Shown here piece after piece: positions 44,365 to 53,915 of a stretch of DNA of 64,000 bases. The notes below the pieces were generated by a model that saw only the letters and a list, made by a program, of their open reading frames with translations, searched no databases and was not told the origin of the DNA. Origin of the DNA: Streptomyces tagetis (lineage in GTDB: Bacteria > Actinomycetota > Actinomycetes > Streptomycetales > Streptomycetaceae); the NCBI RefSeq assembly GCF_018069565.1, contig NZ_JAGPNL010000001.1, positions 992,001 to 1,056,000 on the forward strand, in the 5' to 3' direction. A program made the position numbers and the translations under genes. How positions within the stretch are numbered: the first letter of the stretch is position 1; each line of letters opens with the position of its first letter.

Positions 44365-44820
44365 ATGACCGCACCTTCCGCGCCCCGACCGCCGGTTACC
44401 GTACGTATGTTCAGGCAGCGCTTCAGCTCCACCCCGTTCGGCGCCCGGCTCGCCCGGCACCTCGTCGCCGTCCAACTCGACGTGTGGGGCATCCCGCACG
44501 GCAGCGCGCTCTCGGACACCGCCGCGGTGATCGTCGGCGAGCTGGCCGCCAACGCCGTGACCCACGGCCGGGTACCCGGACGGGACTTCGAGGTGTGCCT
44601 GGTCCACACCCCGGACGTCCCGCTGCGTATCGAGGTCTCCGACAGCAGGGGCGAGTGCCGGCCGCCCGGGGTCGACCGTCTCGTGCCCCCGGCGCCGCTC
44701 GGGGAGGCGGGCCGGGGGTTGGTGCTCGTCGCGGCGCTGGCCGACCGGTGGGGGGTGCGGGACCGGCCGGCCGGGCCCGGCAAGACGGTGTGGGCCGAGG
44801 TCGGGCCGGACGCCGGTTAG
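44365..44820 (+). CDS. HATPase-fold (RsbW-like) ATP-binding protein
   Basis: This 151-residue protein contains the Bergerat fold of anti-sigma factor/serine kinases. Visible elements are the N-box GELAANAVTHG, the G1 box EVSDSRG and the G2 box GRGLVLVAALADRWG. There is no sigma-factor gene nearby. It stands back to back with the XRE/DUF397 pair and is thus part of that regulatory group. The ATG at 44365 has only a weak ribosome site (CGAGGG, distant). Confidence 0.82.
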   Translation: MTAPSAPRPPVTVRMFRQRFSSTPFGARLARHLVAVQLDVWGIPHGSALSDTAAVIVGELAANAVTHGRVPGRDFEVCLVHTPDVPLRIEVSDSRGECRPPGVDRLVPPAPLGEAGRGLVLVAALADRWGVRDRPAGPGKTVWAEVGPDAG

Positions 44821-44827
44821 GCCGGGG

Positions 44828-45769
44828 TCAGATGTCCTGGCCGTCTCCTCCGCCGGAGGCCGCGCGGATGCCCTTGGCGATGTCGTCGAAGACGGCCTGG
44901 CCCTGGTCGACGTCGACGCCGACGCGGACCACCACGATGCGCTGCGGCGCGCTCGGCGAGGGGAACGCGAGGGATTCCACGTAACCGTCGGAGCCCTTCC
45001 CGGTGACCGCCTTCCAGCGGACCCGCCAGCCCTTCTGGCCGGCCACCGTCACCGCCTCGGAGGCCAGTTCCTCGTGCGAGCCGATCCCGCCGTAGGCGGA
45101 CCCGTAGGACTCCTCGGCGTTCTCCTCGATGTCCGCCTTGGCGATCTCCTCGGCCGTCTCGCCCCGGGTGCCCAGCACCAGCGCGGGCGCCGAGTACGCG
45201 CCGCCCTTGACGCAGGTCTTGGAGGTGTCGCCGGGGCAGTCGTAGGAGTCGTCGGCCGTCACCTGCGCGCCGACCGCCATCGACTCGCCGTGCCAGCCGT
45301 CCGGGACGGGCAGACTGATGCCGCTGACCCGGTCCGTCACCGAGCCGCTGTCCACCGTGGGCGGCGCCGAGTCGGGCGCGTCCGGGGAGCCGCCGCCCCC
45401 GCCCGGCCCGCCGAACGGGTCCTCGCGGCCGGGGCCCCGCCCGTCCTGCGTGGCGGAGGCACGGTCCTCGCCGGGGCGGGTCAGCACGTACACGCCGGTG
45501 CCGAGGCCGGCGAGGACGGCCACCGCCACCGCGACCGCTATCCCGGCCCGCACCCCGCGCCGCCGCGCCGGGGGCGTGGGATACGCCGGGTAGGCCGGGT
45601 ACGCCGCGCCGCCCGCCGGGGGCTGCCCCGGCGGGACCCACGCCGCGCCCTGGCCCGCGGGGCGGACCCGGTCCGTCCACGCCTCGCCGTCCCACCAGCG
45701 CTCGGTGGCGGGGCCGTCACTTTTCTGCCCGGGGTCCGGGTACCACCCGGGAGGAGTCGCCTGCGTCAT
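44828..45769 (-). CDS. DUF2510 single-pass membrane protein
   Basis: This 313-residue protein begins with a DUF2510 motif (PPGWYPDPGQK ... RWWDGEAWTDRVRP), then a Pro/Ala/Tyr-rich stretch and one membrane segment (GIAVAVAVAVLAGLGTGVYVL, residues about 75-95). A Gly/Pro linker and an outside domain with two cysteines (YDCPGDTSKTC) follow. The domain has no known function. The ATG at 45769 is chosen because homologues start MT-x-PPGWYPDP. It converges on the HATPase gene. Confidence 0.8.
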   Translation of the reverse strand: MTQATPPGWYPDPGQKSDGPATERWWDGEAWTDRVRPAGQGAAWVPPGQPPAGGAAYPAYPAYPTPPARRRGVRAGIAVAVAVAVLAGLGTGVYVLTRPGEDRASATQDGRGPGREDPFGGPGGGGGSPDAPDSAPPTVDSGSVTDRVSGISLPVPDGWHGESMAVGAQVTADDSYDCPGDTSKTCVKGGAYSAPALVLGTRGETAEEIAKADIEENAEESYGSAYGGIGSHEELASEAVTVAGQKGWRVRWKAVTGKGSDGYVESLAFPSPSAPQRIVVVRVGVDVDQGQAVFDDIAKGIRAASGGGDGQDI

Positions 45770-45966
45770 GGGCCCACCGTATGAGGCGTCGGTGAAAGCC
45801 GTATGAGAGGCCCGGCCGTGTCGCGGCCCTCCGGCCACCCGCGGAGCCCGCCCGCCGTGCCCGCCGTCCGGGGCGCGCGGAGGGGAGGCTTCCGCACATC
45901 GTGGGCCGGTCGCGCGGCCGGCCCGCCGGCGGCGGCGCGCACGCCCCGGACCGTACGAACCCCTGT

Positions 45967-45994
45967 TGACTGGATGTCAGGTGACGACACGTCA
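45967..45994. promoter_or_regulatory. two TGAC-N5-GTCA palindromes in tandem
   Basis: TGAC-N5-GTCA occurs at 45967-45979 and again at 45982-45994, 15 bp centre to centre. The pair lies in the 383-nt region between the DUF2510 gene and the ATPase-TPR gene. The remaining bases there show no gene. A TAGGCT -10-like box is near 46103, close to the ATPase-TPR start. The cognate regulator is unknown. Confidence 0.5.
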
Positions 45995-46152
45995 GATAAA
46001 GCCGTCCGCACCCCTCGTCCGGCCCCGCCAACCCCGCTTTACCGCATGTCATCCGCCATGGCAACTGCTCGCGGGTCAGTCCACCACGCGGGCCGCCGGG
46101 CGGCTAGGCTCACTCCCTGTACGTCGTTCGGGCGACTTGGGGAGGTAGCGGG

Positions 46153-48834
46153 ATGACGGAGGTAGGGCCCACGGCAACCCCCTCGGGCTCGCTGTTGGAG
46201 CGTGACGCGGAGGTCGCCGCCATCACCGAGGCGGTCGACTCCCTGCGCGCGGGCCGATCGTCCTCCGGCAGTCTCCTGGTGTGGCGCGGCGCCGCCGGAC
46301 TCGGCAAGACCGCCCTGCTCACCGAGACCCGCCGCATCGCCCTCGACCGCGGCTGCACCGTCTGGTGGGCCCGCGGCGGCGAGACCCTGCGCTCGGTCCC
46401 CTTCAACGTCGTCCGCCAACTGCTCCAGCCCGCCCTGGTGTCGATGCTGCCGGAGGAGGCCCGCGAGTACCTCGGCGACTGGTACGACCTCGCCGGCCCC
46501 GCCCTCGGCATAGTGGACCCCGGCGACCGGCAGGCCGACCCGCAGGGCGTCTGCGCCGGCCTCGTCGCCGTCGTCCGCCGTCTCGCGGCCCGCGAGTTCC
46601 CCCTCGTGCTGATCATCGACGACGTCCACTGGGCCGACCAGGAGACCCTCCAGTGGCTCGCCGCCCTCGCCGAGCGCATCGAGGAGACCTCCGTCCTCGT
46701 GGTCCTCGCCCGCCGCTCGGAGAAGACCGGCGGCGACAGCGCCCGCCTGCTCGACGCCGTCGCCGACGCCGGCCGGGCCCTCGACACGCTCAGCGCCCTC
46801 ACGCCCCGCGCGACCGCCGACCTCACCCGCGCCACCCTCGGCGCCCACGCCGACGACCCCTTCTGCCGCGAGGTGTGGGCCGTCACGGGCGGCAACCCGT
46901 ACGAGACCGTCGAACTGCTCGCCAAGGTCCAGGACAGCGAACTCGACCCCGTCGAGGCCCACGCCGCCGAACTGCGCGCCCTCAACCGCTCCTCCCGGGG
47001 CGGCGGAATCGTCGCCCGGCTGGAACAACTCGGCATCGACGCCACCCGGTTCGCCTGGGCCGCCGCCATACTCGGCACCGGCATCACCATCGACATGGTC
47101 GCCTCGCTCGCCACCCTCCGCCGCGACGACGCCGTGCGCTGCGCCGAACTCCTGCGCACCGCCCGCATCATGACCGGCCCCGACCCCGCCACCGGACGGC
47201 CCGCCGAGGGGGAGATGGAGTTCGTCCACCCCCTGATCGCCACCGCCGTCTACAACTCCATCCCCGAGGCGCTGTGCCGAGCCATGCACGGCATCGCCGC
47301 CCAACTCGTCGCGGACCGGGGCCTCGGCGCCGCTGCGGCCTCCCGCCACCTCGTCCAGGTCCACCCCGAGGACGACCAGGACGTCGTCGCCCAACTGCGC
47401 GCCGCCGCCCGCGAACACCTCGCCGTCGGCGCCCCGGACGCGGCCCGCCGCTGCCTCGAACGCGCCCTCCAGGAACCGCCCACGGCCATCCTGCACGCGC
47501 CCGTCCTCTACGAACTCGGCTGCGCCACCCTGCTCACCGCGCCCGCCACCACCATCGAGCACCTGCGCACCGCCCTCGGCATGCCCGGCCTCGACGCGGA
47601 CCAGCGCGTCGACGCCGTCTTCCGCCTCTCGCAGGCCCTGCTCCACAACGACCAGCTCGAAGAGGCCGTCCGCACCGTCGAGGCCGAGGCCGCCCGCAAC
47701 ACGGACCCGGCCAAGCGGCTGTGGCTCCAGGCCGTCCAGTACATGTGGGAGGGCATCCACGCGGGCGAGACCTCCTCGCCCGACCGCTCCGCCCGCCTCG
47801 CCGACCTCGCCGCCACCTGCACCGGCCGCGACAACTCCGAACGCGCCCTGCTCATCCTGCGCGGCTTCGACGCCATGAGCCACGGCGAGAACGCCGAGGA
47901 GGTCGTCGAAGTCTGCGACCGCGCCCTCGTCAACGGCCGCCTCGCGCCCGGCCTCGGCTGGACCGACTCCGAGTGGGGCATCGAACTGCCCCTGATGCTC
48001 GCCAGCGCCTACGCCTACAGCGACCGCCTCGACCGCGCCGAGGCCCTCTTCACCGAGGGGCTGCGCGCCTACGAGAACGCCGGATGGAACGGCGGCCACC
48101 TGGCCCTCGCCCACGCCTACGTCGGTCTCGGCCACCGCCGCCGCGGACGGCTCGTGGAGGCCGAGGCCGCCCTGCGCGAATCGCTGCGCATCGCCGAACT
48201 GGTCGGCCGCGGGCTCCCGTTGTACTGGTCGGCCATCTGCAACCTGATCGACACGCTGCTCGCCCGGGGCCACGTCGACGAGGCGTGGTCGCTCGCCGGC
48301 CGGTACGGCTTCGCCCCGCCCTACCCGTCCACCATCGTGCTCCCCGACCCCCGCTCCATACGCGGCCGGCTGCTGCTGGCCACCGGCCGCACCCGGGAGG
48401 GCATCGCGGAACTGGAGGCCGCCGAGAAGGCCGCCGCCTCCCGGGGCCGGCACAACCCCGTCGTCGTCCCCTGGGCCACCGACCTCGCCAGGGCCCTCGC
48501 CGCCGAGGACCCCGAGCGCGCCGCCCGGCTCGCCTCCGACGCCCGCCGCCAGGCCGAACGCTTCGGCACCGACACCGCCATAGGAGAGGCCCTGCGCTGC
48601 GCCGCCGCCCTGGAGACGGGCGAGCGCGCGGCCCGGCTCGCCGCCCAGGCGGTGACCTACCTCGAAGCCTCCCCCTGCCAGTACGAGCACGCCGCCGCGC
48701 GCGTCGAGTACGGCATCGCCACCCGCTCCGCCTCCGAACTGGAGCGCGGACTGGCGCTGGCCCGCTCCTGCGGGGCGGACGGGCTGGCCGCGCGTGCCGC
48801 CGAGGCACTGGCGGCCGGCCGCGTCCCCGGCTGA
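46153..48834 (+). CDS. large AAA/TPR protein, LAL (LuxR)-like but without the C-terminal helix-turn-helix
   Basis: This 893-residue protein has an N-terminal ATPase with Walker A (RGAAGLGKTALL) and Walker B (LVLIIDDVHWAD), followed from about residue 380 by a long array of TPR-like helical repeats. This is the layout of LAL regulators, which end in a 65-residue LuxR helix-turn-helix. Here the sequence stops after the TPR part (AAEALAAGRVPG) with no such domain. The stop lies 1 nt from the convergent pcaL stop. It may be a signalling ATPase that works through a partner, or a truncated regulator. GGGGAGG precedes the ATG. Confidence 0.82.
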   Translation: MTEVGPTATPSGSLLERDAEVAAITEAVDSLRAGRSSSGSLLVWRGAAGLGKTALLTETRRIALDRGCTVWWARGGETLRSVPFNVVRQLLQPALVSMLPEEAREYLGDWYDLAGPALGIVDPGDRQADPQGVCAGLVAVVRRLAAREFPLVLIIDDVHWADQETLQWLAALAERIEETSVLVVLARRSEKTGGDSARLLDAVADAGRALDTLSALTPRATADLTRATLGAHADDPFCREVWAVTGGNPYETVELLAKVQDSELDPVEAHAAELRALNRSSRGGGIVARLEQLGIDATRFAWAAAILGTGITIDMVASLATLRRDDAVRCAELLRTARIMTGPDPATGRPAEGEMEFVHPLIATAVYNSIPEALCRAMHGIAAQLVADRGLGAAAASRHLVQVHPEDDQDVVAQLRAAAREHLAVGAPDAARRCLERALQEPPTAILHAPVLYELGCATLLTAPATTIEHLRTALGMPGLDADQRVDAVFRLSQALLHNDQLEEAVRTVEAEAARNTDPAKRLWLQAVQYMWEGIHAGETSSPDRSARLADLAATCTGRDNSERALLILRGFDAMSHGENAEEVVEVCDRALVNGRLAPGLGWTDSEWGIELPLMLASAYAYSDRLDRAEALFTEGLRAYENAGWNGGHLALAHAYVGLGHRRRGRLVEAEAALRESLRIAELVGRGLPLYWSAICNLIDTLLARGHVDEAWSLAGRYGFAPPYPSTIVLPDPRSIRGRLLLATGRTREGIAELEAAEKAAASRGRHNPVVVPWATDLARALAAEDPERAARLASDARRQAERFGTDTAIGEALRCAAALETGERAARLAAQAVTYLEASPCQYEHAAARVEYGIATRSASELERGLALARSCGADGLAARAAEALAAGRVPG

Positions 48835-48835
48835 G

Positions 48836-49963
48836 TCAGCCGCCCTGGCCATCCTCCTCGGCCAGCACCCGCTGGGCCGTGGCGAACGCCGAGTTCGCCG
48901 CCGGGACCCCGCAGTAGACGGCCGTCTGGAGCAGTACGGCGCCGATCTCGTCGGGCGTGAGCCCGTTGCGCCGGGCCGCCCGCACGTGCATCGCCAGCTC
49001 CTCGTAGTGGCCGTGGGCGACCAGCGCGGTCAGCGTGACCATGCTGCGCTCGCGGCGCGAGAGCGTCGTGTCGGTCCAGATCTCCCCCCAGGCGTAGCGG
49101 GAGATGAAGTCCTGGAAGCGGGCGGTGAAGGGCGTCTGCCGGGCCTGCGCCCGGTCCACGTGGGCATCGCCGAGGACCTCGCGCCGTACCTCCATGCCCC
49201 GCTTGGCGCCCCCGTCGAAGTGGTTGCGCAGCGCGGTCAGCACCGCCCCGGGGCGTTCGGCGACCGCCAGATGGGAGGCGCCCGGGATCTCCACCAGCGC
49301 GGCACCGGGCACCGCGTCGGCGATCTCCCGCAGGTGGGCGGGGGGCGTGGCCGGGTCCTCGCGGCCGGCGACCAGCAGCGTGGGCGCCGCGATCGAGGGC
49401 AGCTCCGCGCGCAGGTCGAAGGCGGCGAGCGCGTCGCAGCACGCGGCGTACCCCTCCGGGTCGGCCTCGCGGTGGTCCCGGACCAGGCGGGGCACGCTGA
49501 ACCCGGGGGTGAACCAGCGGGCGTCCGCGCTCTCCGCGAGCCCCGACAGCCCCTCCCGGCGCACCAGTTCGGCCCGCTCCCGCCAGGCCGAGGCGCCGTT
49601 GAAGTGGGCCGAGGAACAGAGCACCGCCAGCGAGGAGACCCGCTCGGGGTGGTGCGCCGCCAGGTGCAGGCCGACGGCGCCGCCCAGCGACACCCCGGCG
49701 TAGGCGAAGCGGTCCACGCCGAGGGAGTCGGCGAGGCCGAGGACCAGGCGGGCCAGGTCGCCGACGGTGGCCCCGGCCCCGATCAGCGAGGCGGGCGAGC
49801 CGCCGTGGCCGGGCAGGTCCCAGCGGATCACCCGGTGGGTGAGGGAGAGTTCGGGGGCCACCTGGTCCCACAGGGCGAGGGAGGTGCCGAGCGAGGGCCC
49901 GAGCAGCAGGGGGGCAGCCGAACCGGGCCCCTCGGTACGGTGGTTGAGCGTGGTGCTGGTCAA
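48836..49963 (-). CDS. pcaL: 3-oxoadipate enol-lactonase / 4-carboxymuconolactone decarboxylase fusion
   Basis: This 375-residue bifunctional enzyme carries out the decarboxylation and lactone hydrolysis steps that yield 3-oxoadipate. Residues 1-250 are an alpha/beta-hydrolase with the nucleophile elbow AGVSLGG. Residues 260-375 are a carboxymuconolactone decarboxylase domain (RYAWGEIWTDTTLSRRERSM). Fusion is usual in actinobacteria. It starts with TTG overlapping the pcaB stop by 4 nt, with TGGAGC upstream. It is the last gene of the pca operon. Confidence 0.95.
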   Translation of the reverse strand: MTSTTLNHRTEGPGSAAPLLLGPSLGTSLALWDQVAPELSLTHRVIRWDLPGHGGSPASLIGAGATVGDLARLVLGLADSLGVDRFAYAGVSLGGAVGLHLAAHHPERVSSLAVLCSSAHFNGASAWRERAELVRREGLSGLAESADARWFTPGFSVPRLVRDHREADPEGYAACCDALAAFDLRAELPSIAAPTLLVAGREDPATPPAHLREIADAVPGAALVEIPGASHLAVAERPGAVLTALRNHFDGGAKRGMEVRREVLGDAHVDRAQARQTPFTARFQDFISRYAWGEIWTDTTLSRRERSMVTLTALVAHGHYEELAMHVRAARRNGLTPDEIGAVLLQTAVYCGVPAANSAFATAQRVLAEEDGQGG

Positions 49964-51291
49964 CGTCGCTCCAGAGCGCGGTCGGTGAGTTCTGCGGCAG
50001 AGCCGGTGTAGCGGGCGGGGTCGGCCGCCGCGGTGAGGTCCGCCTCGCGCAGCTCCGGCACCTCGGCGAGCAGTTCGCCCAGGGGGCGGTCCTCGGCGTA
50101 GGCGCGGGCGGCGAGTTCGGTCAGCAGCGCCTTGGCACGGGAGCGGCCGAGCAGCGGCGCCAGCTCGGCGGAGAGCCGCTCGGACACGATCAGCCCGTGG
50201 GTCAGGCCCAGGTGGGCCCGCATCGCCTCGGGGAGCACCCGCAGGTGCTCGGTGAGGTCGGCGGCGTCGCGCGCGGCCCCGCCGGTCAGCCGCAGCAGAT
50301 CGCGCAGCGGCTCCCATTCGGCGTGCCAGGCCCCGGCCGGCCGCTCGTCCTCGGCCGCGAGGGACCCGTAGAGGGTGGCCGCGAGGTGCGGCGCGCGCCG
50401 GGCCGCCGCCGCGATCAGGGTGGCCCGTACGGGGTTGGCCTTGTGCGGCATCGCCGAGGAACCGCCGCCGGTGCCCTCCGCGACCTCGCCGATCTCGGTG
50501 CGGGCCAGGGTCAGCACGTCCACGGCGAGCTTCCCGAGCGCCCCGGCGGTGAAGGCCAGGCAGCCGGCCAGGTCGGCGACCGGGGTGCGCAGCGTGTGCC
50601 AGGGCAGCGGCGGCGCGCTGAGCCCCAGTTCGCGGGCGTAGGCGGCGGGCAGCGCGGCCGGGTCGGGTGCGCCGTAGGCCCCGAAGGCCGCCAGGGTGCC
50701 GGCCGCGCCGCCGAGCTGGACGGGCAGGCAGTCGCGGACGGCGGTGATCCGGTCCCGGGCGTCGAGCACCAGGGAGCGCCAGCCGGCCGCCTTCAGCCCG
50801 AAGGTGGTCGGCACCGCGTGCTGGGTCAGCGTCCGGCCCGGCATCGCCGTGTCCCGGTGGGCGGCGGCCAGGGCGGCCAGCGCCCGCTCGGTGCGGGCGA
50901 GGTCGGCGAGGACCAGGTCCAGGGCGCGGTCGGCGACCAGCATCGTCGCCGTGTCCAGGATGTCCTGGCTGGTCGCGCCCCGGTGCACGTAAGGGCCGTA
51001 CTCCTCGCCGGCTGCCCGGGTCAGGTCGGCGACGAGCGGGATCACGGGGTTGCCGCCGCTGCGGGCGCGTTCGGCCAGCGAGGGCAGGTCGAAGCGGTCC
51101 GGGTCGGCGGCGTCGGCGACCGCCGACGCGGCCCCGGCGGGGGCGAGGCCCAGCGCGGCCTGGGCCCGGGTGAGGGCGGTCTCGGCCTCCAGCAGGGCCC
51201 GCAGATAGGCGGCGTCGCCGGTGGCGGCGGAGACGGGCGAGCCCGCCCACCCGGGGGCGAGCAGGCTCGTGTCGGCGTCGGCAGGGGTCAC
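49960..51291 (-). CDS. pcaB: 3-carboxy-cis,cis-muconate cycloisomerase
   Basis: This 443-residue member of the fumarase/aspartase superfamily converts 3-carboxymuconate to 4-carboxymuconolactone. The superfamily signature GGGSSAMPHKANPVRA is intact, with HRGATSQDILDTA near the substrate site. The GTG at 51291 overlaps the pcaG stop by 4 nt with TGGAG upstream. Its stop overlaps the pcaL start. Confidence 0.95.
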   Translation of the reverse strand: MTPADADTSLLAPGWAGSPVSAATGDAAYLRALLEAETALTRAQAALGLAPAGAASAVADAADPDRFDLPSLAERARSGGNPVIPLVADLTRAAGEEYGPYVHRGATSQDILDTATMLVADRALDLVLADLARTERALAALAAAHRDTAMPGRTLTQHAVPTTFGLKAAGWRSLVLDARDRITAVRDCLPVQLGGAAGTLAAFGAYGAPDPAALPAAYARELGLSAPPLPWHTLRTPVADLAGCLAFTAGALGKLAVDVLTLARTEIGEVAEGTGGGSSAMPHKANPVRATLIAAAARRAPHLAATLYGSLAAEDERPAGAWHAEWEPLRDLLRLTGGAARDAADLTEHLRVLPEAMRAHLGLTHGLIVSERLSAELAPLLGRSRAKALLTELAARAYAEDRPLGELLAEVPELREADLTAAADPARYTGSAAELTDRALERR

Positions 51292-51893
51292 GGGAACTCC
51301 AGGAAGACCGTTTCGCCTTCGCCCTGAAGGCGGATGTCGAAACGGTACGTGCCGTTGCCCTCCTCCGCCGCGATCAGCGTGCCGCGGCGCTCCTCGTCCA
51401 CCCGGGTAAGCAGCGGGTCGGCGGCCAGCGCCGCGTCGTCGCCCGGCAGGTAGATCCGGGTGAACAGGTGGGTGAGGAGCCCGCGCGCGAACACGCAGAC
51501 GCTGACGTAGGGGGCGTTGTCGCCGCGCGCGCCCGGCCGCAGGGTACGGGCGTACCAGTGGCCGTCGGTGTCGGTCTGGATGCGGCCGAAGCCGGTGAAC
51601 TCCACGCCGTTGCGGCCCAGGTACCCGCCGGAGGCCGGGTCGCGGCGCATCGAGCCGTCGACGGAGGGCAGCCTGCCGTCCGGGTCCGGTCCCCACAGCT
51701 CCACCAGGGCGTCGGGCAGCGGGGCGCCCTCGCCGTCGTACACGTACCCGTGCACGGTGACGGTGTCGGGGTGGCCGAGGGGCGCGATGTCCTCGCCGCC
51801 GCGGAAGGGCAGCGCGTAGCCGTAGAACGGGCCGACCGTGTGCGACGGGGTGGGGAGCACGTTCTCCGGCCGGCTGGTGTCGATCTTCGTCAT
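51288..51893 (-). CDS. pcaG: protocatechuate 3,4-dioxygenase alpha subunit
   Basis: This 201-residue subunit pairs with PcaH to cleave protocatechuate between the two hydroxyls. It begins with the alpha-type HTVGPFYGYALPF and lacks the iron ligands, as expected for alpha chains. It starts 5 nt after pcaH and overlaps pcaB by 4 nt. Confidence 0.94.
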   Translation of the reverse strand: MTKIDTSRPENVLPTPSHTVGPFYGYALPFRGGEDIAPLGHPDTVTVHGYVYDGEGAPLPDALVELWGPDPDGRLPSVDGSMRRDPASGGYLGRNGVEFTGFGRIQTDTDGHWYARTLRPGARGDNAPYVSVCVFARGLLTHLFTRIYLPGDDAALAADPLLTRVDEERRGTLIAAEEGNGTYRFDIRLQGEGETVFLEFP

Positions 51894-51898
51894 GGAGG

Positions 51899-52672
51899 TC
51901 AGCGTCCTTCTTCGATCCAGGTGGCGTTCGGGCCGTCGAGCACGATGTCCCAGTGGTAGCCGAGGGAGAACTCGGGCACGGAGAGGCTGTGGTCGTAGGT
52001 GGCGACGAGCCGCTGCCGGGCGGCGTCGTCGGTGACGGACTGGAGGATCGGGTCGTAGGCGAACAGCGGGTCGTTGGGGAAGTACATCTGGGTCACGAGC
52101 CGCTGGGTGAACGCCGAGCCGAACAGCGAGAAGTGGATGTGGGCCGGCCGCCAGGCGTTGAGGTGGTTGCGCCACGGGTAGGGGCCCGGCTGGATGGTGG
52201 TGAAGCGGTAGAAGCCGTCGTCGTCGCTGAGCGTGCGGCCCGCGCCGGTGAAGTTCGGGTCCAGCGGCGCGTCGTGCTGCTCGCGCTGGTGGGCGTAGCG
52301 GCCCGCCGAGTTGGCCTGCCAGATCTCCACGAGCTGGCCGCGCACCGGGCGCCCGTCGCGGTCCAGCAGGCGGCCGGAGACGGTGATGCGCTCGCCGATG
52401 GGCTCGCCGGTGTGCTGGCGGGTCAGGTCGTTGTCGATGCCGGTGAGGTCGCGTTCGCCGAAGGCGGGGGAGCCCAGCTCCACCAGCTCCGGGTCCTTGG
52501 TGACGTCGATGGCTATCGGGGGCTGCTTCGGGTGGCGCAGCGTCGAGGAGCGGTAGGGGGCGTAGTCGCGGCGCGGGTGGTGCTCGACGGGCGCCCCTTC
52601 GGCGACCCGCTTCTCGTACGCGGCGTGTTCGGCCGCGATCTCCGCGTCGATGTCGTGCTGGGTGAGAGTCAT
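51899..52672 (-). CDS. pcaH: protocatechuate 3,4-dioxygenase beta subunit
   Basis: This 257-residue iron-binding subunit shows the ligand set of intradiol dioxygenases: a tyrosine in SAGRYAHQRE, a tyrosine in GPYPWRNHLN, and the two histidines in WRPAHIHFS. The start is the ATG at 52672 after AGGGAACC; the longer open frame upstream overlaps pcaF and is ignored. It lies 40 nt from pcaF and is followed at once by pcaG. Confidence 0.95.
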   Translation of the reverse strand: MTLTQHDIDAEIAAEHAAYEKRVAEGAPVEHHPRRDYAPYRSSTLRHPKQPPIAIDVTKDPELVELGSPAFGERDLTGIDNDLTRQHTGEPIGERITVSGRLLDRDGRPVRGQLVEIWQANSAGRYAHQREQHDAPLDPNFTGAGRTLSDDDGFYRFTTIQPGPYPWRNHLNAWRPAHIHFSLFGSAFTQRLVTQMYFPNDPLFAYDPILQSVTDDAARQRLVATYDHSLSVPEFSLGYHWDIVLDGPNATWIEEGR

Positions 52673-52712
52673 GGCGGTTCCCTGGGGTCCTGGGGCCTTT
52701 ACGGGGGCGGCG

Positions 52713-53915
52713 CTAGCGGTCGAGGACGAGGGCGAGGCCCTGGCCGACGCCGATGCACAGGGTGGCGACACCGGTGCCGCCGCCCTTGCGGGCGAGCTGG
52801 TGGGCGAGGGAGCCGGCGAGGCGTGCCCCGGAGGCGCCCAGCGGGTGGCCGAGGGCGATGGCGCCGCCCTGCGGGTTGAGGATGGCGGGGTCGAACTCGG
52901 GCCATTCGGCGACGCACCCGAGGACCTGCGCGGCGAACGCCTCGTTGAGTTCGAGGACGTCCAGGTCGGCGAAGCCCCGGCCGGCCTTGGCCAGGGCGCG
53001 TTCGACGGCCTGGACGGGCGCGAGGCCGAAGTAGTGCGGGTCGGTGGCGCTGACGCCGGTCGCGGAGACCCGGGCGAGGGGTTCGCGGCCGGTCGCCCTC
53101 AGCCCCTCCTCGTCGACGAGGAGCAGGGCGGCGGCGCCGTCGTTGAGCGGCGAGGCGTTGCCGGCGGTCACGGTGCCGCCCTCGCGCCGGAAGGACGGCT
53201 TCAGGCGCCCCATGGCCTCCAGCGAGGCGTCCGGCCGGAGGCACTCGTCGGCGGTGTACGGGACCGGGTCGCCCTTGCGCCGGGGCACCGGGACGGGGAC
53301 CAGTTCCGCGTCGAAGAGGCCCTCGGTCTGGGCGCGGGCGGCCTTCTGGTGCGAGGCGAGGGCGAAGGCGTCCTGCCGCTCGCGGGTGAGGGCGTGCTTG
53401 TCGGCGATGAGTTCCGCGGACTCGCCGAGCGGGATGGTCCACTGCGGGTCCATGCGCGGGTTGACCATGCGCCAGCCGAGCGTGGTCGAGTACAGCTCGG
53501 TGTGCCCGGCCGGGAAGGGCCGGTCGCTCTTGGGCAGCACGTAGGGCGCGCGGGTCATCGACTCGACGCCGCCGGCGACGGCGATGTGGGCGTCGCCGCA
53601 GGCGATGGCGCGGGCGGCCTGGATCACGGCTTCGAGGCCGGAGGCGCACAGGCGGTTGAGGGTCACGCCGGGCACGCTGGTGGGCAGTCCGGCCAGGAGG
53701 GCGGCCATGCGGGCGACGTTGCGGTTCTCCTCGCCGGCGCCGTTGGCGTTGCCGAGGTAGACGTCGTCGATGCGGGCCGGGTCGAGGTCCGGGGTGCGGG
53801 CGAGGAGTTCGCGCAGGGCGTGGGCGGCCAGGTCGTCCGGCCGGATGCCGGCCAGGGAGCCGTTGTACTTGCCGAACGGGGTGCGGACGGCGTCGACGAT
53901 GTAGACGTCCTTCAC
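52713..53915 (-). CDS. pcaF: 3-oxoadipyl-CoA thiolase
   Basis: This 400-residue thiolase splits 3-oxoadipyl-CoA to succinyl-CoA and acetyl-CoA. The nucleophile is in [12 protein letters not shown], and the C-terminal signatures [19 protein letters not shown] and CIGVGQG are complete. The GTG at 53915 overlaps the pcaJ stop by 4 nt and has GGAGGGAG upstream. Confidence 0.95.
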   Translation of the reverse strand: MKDVYIVDAVRTPFGKYNGSLAGIRPDDLAAHALRELLARTPDLDPARIDDVYLGNANGAGEENRNVARMAALLAGLPTSVPGVTLNRLCASGLEAVIQAARAIACGDAHIAVAGGVESMTRAPYVLPKSDRPFPAGHTELYSTTLGWRMVNPRMDPQWTIPLGESAELIADKHALTRERQDAFALASHQKAARAQTEGLFDAELVPVPVPRRKGDPVPYTADECLRPDASLEAMGRLKPSFRREGGTVTAGNASPLNDGAAALLLVDEEGLRATGREPLARVSATGVSATDPHYFGLAPVQAVERALAKAGRGFADLDVLELNEAFAAQVLGCVAEWPEFDPAILNPQGGAIALGHPLGASGARLAGSLAHQLARKGGGTGVATLCIGVGQGLALVLDR

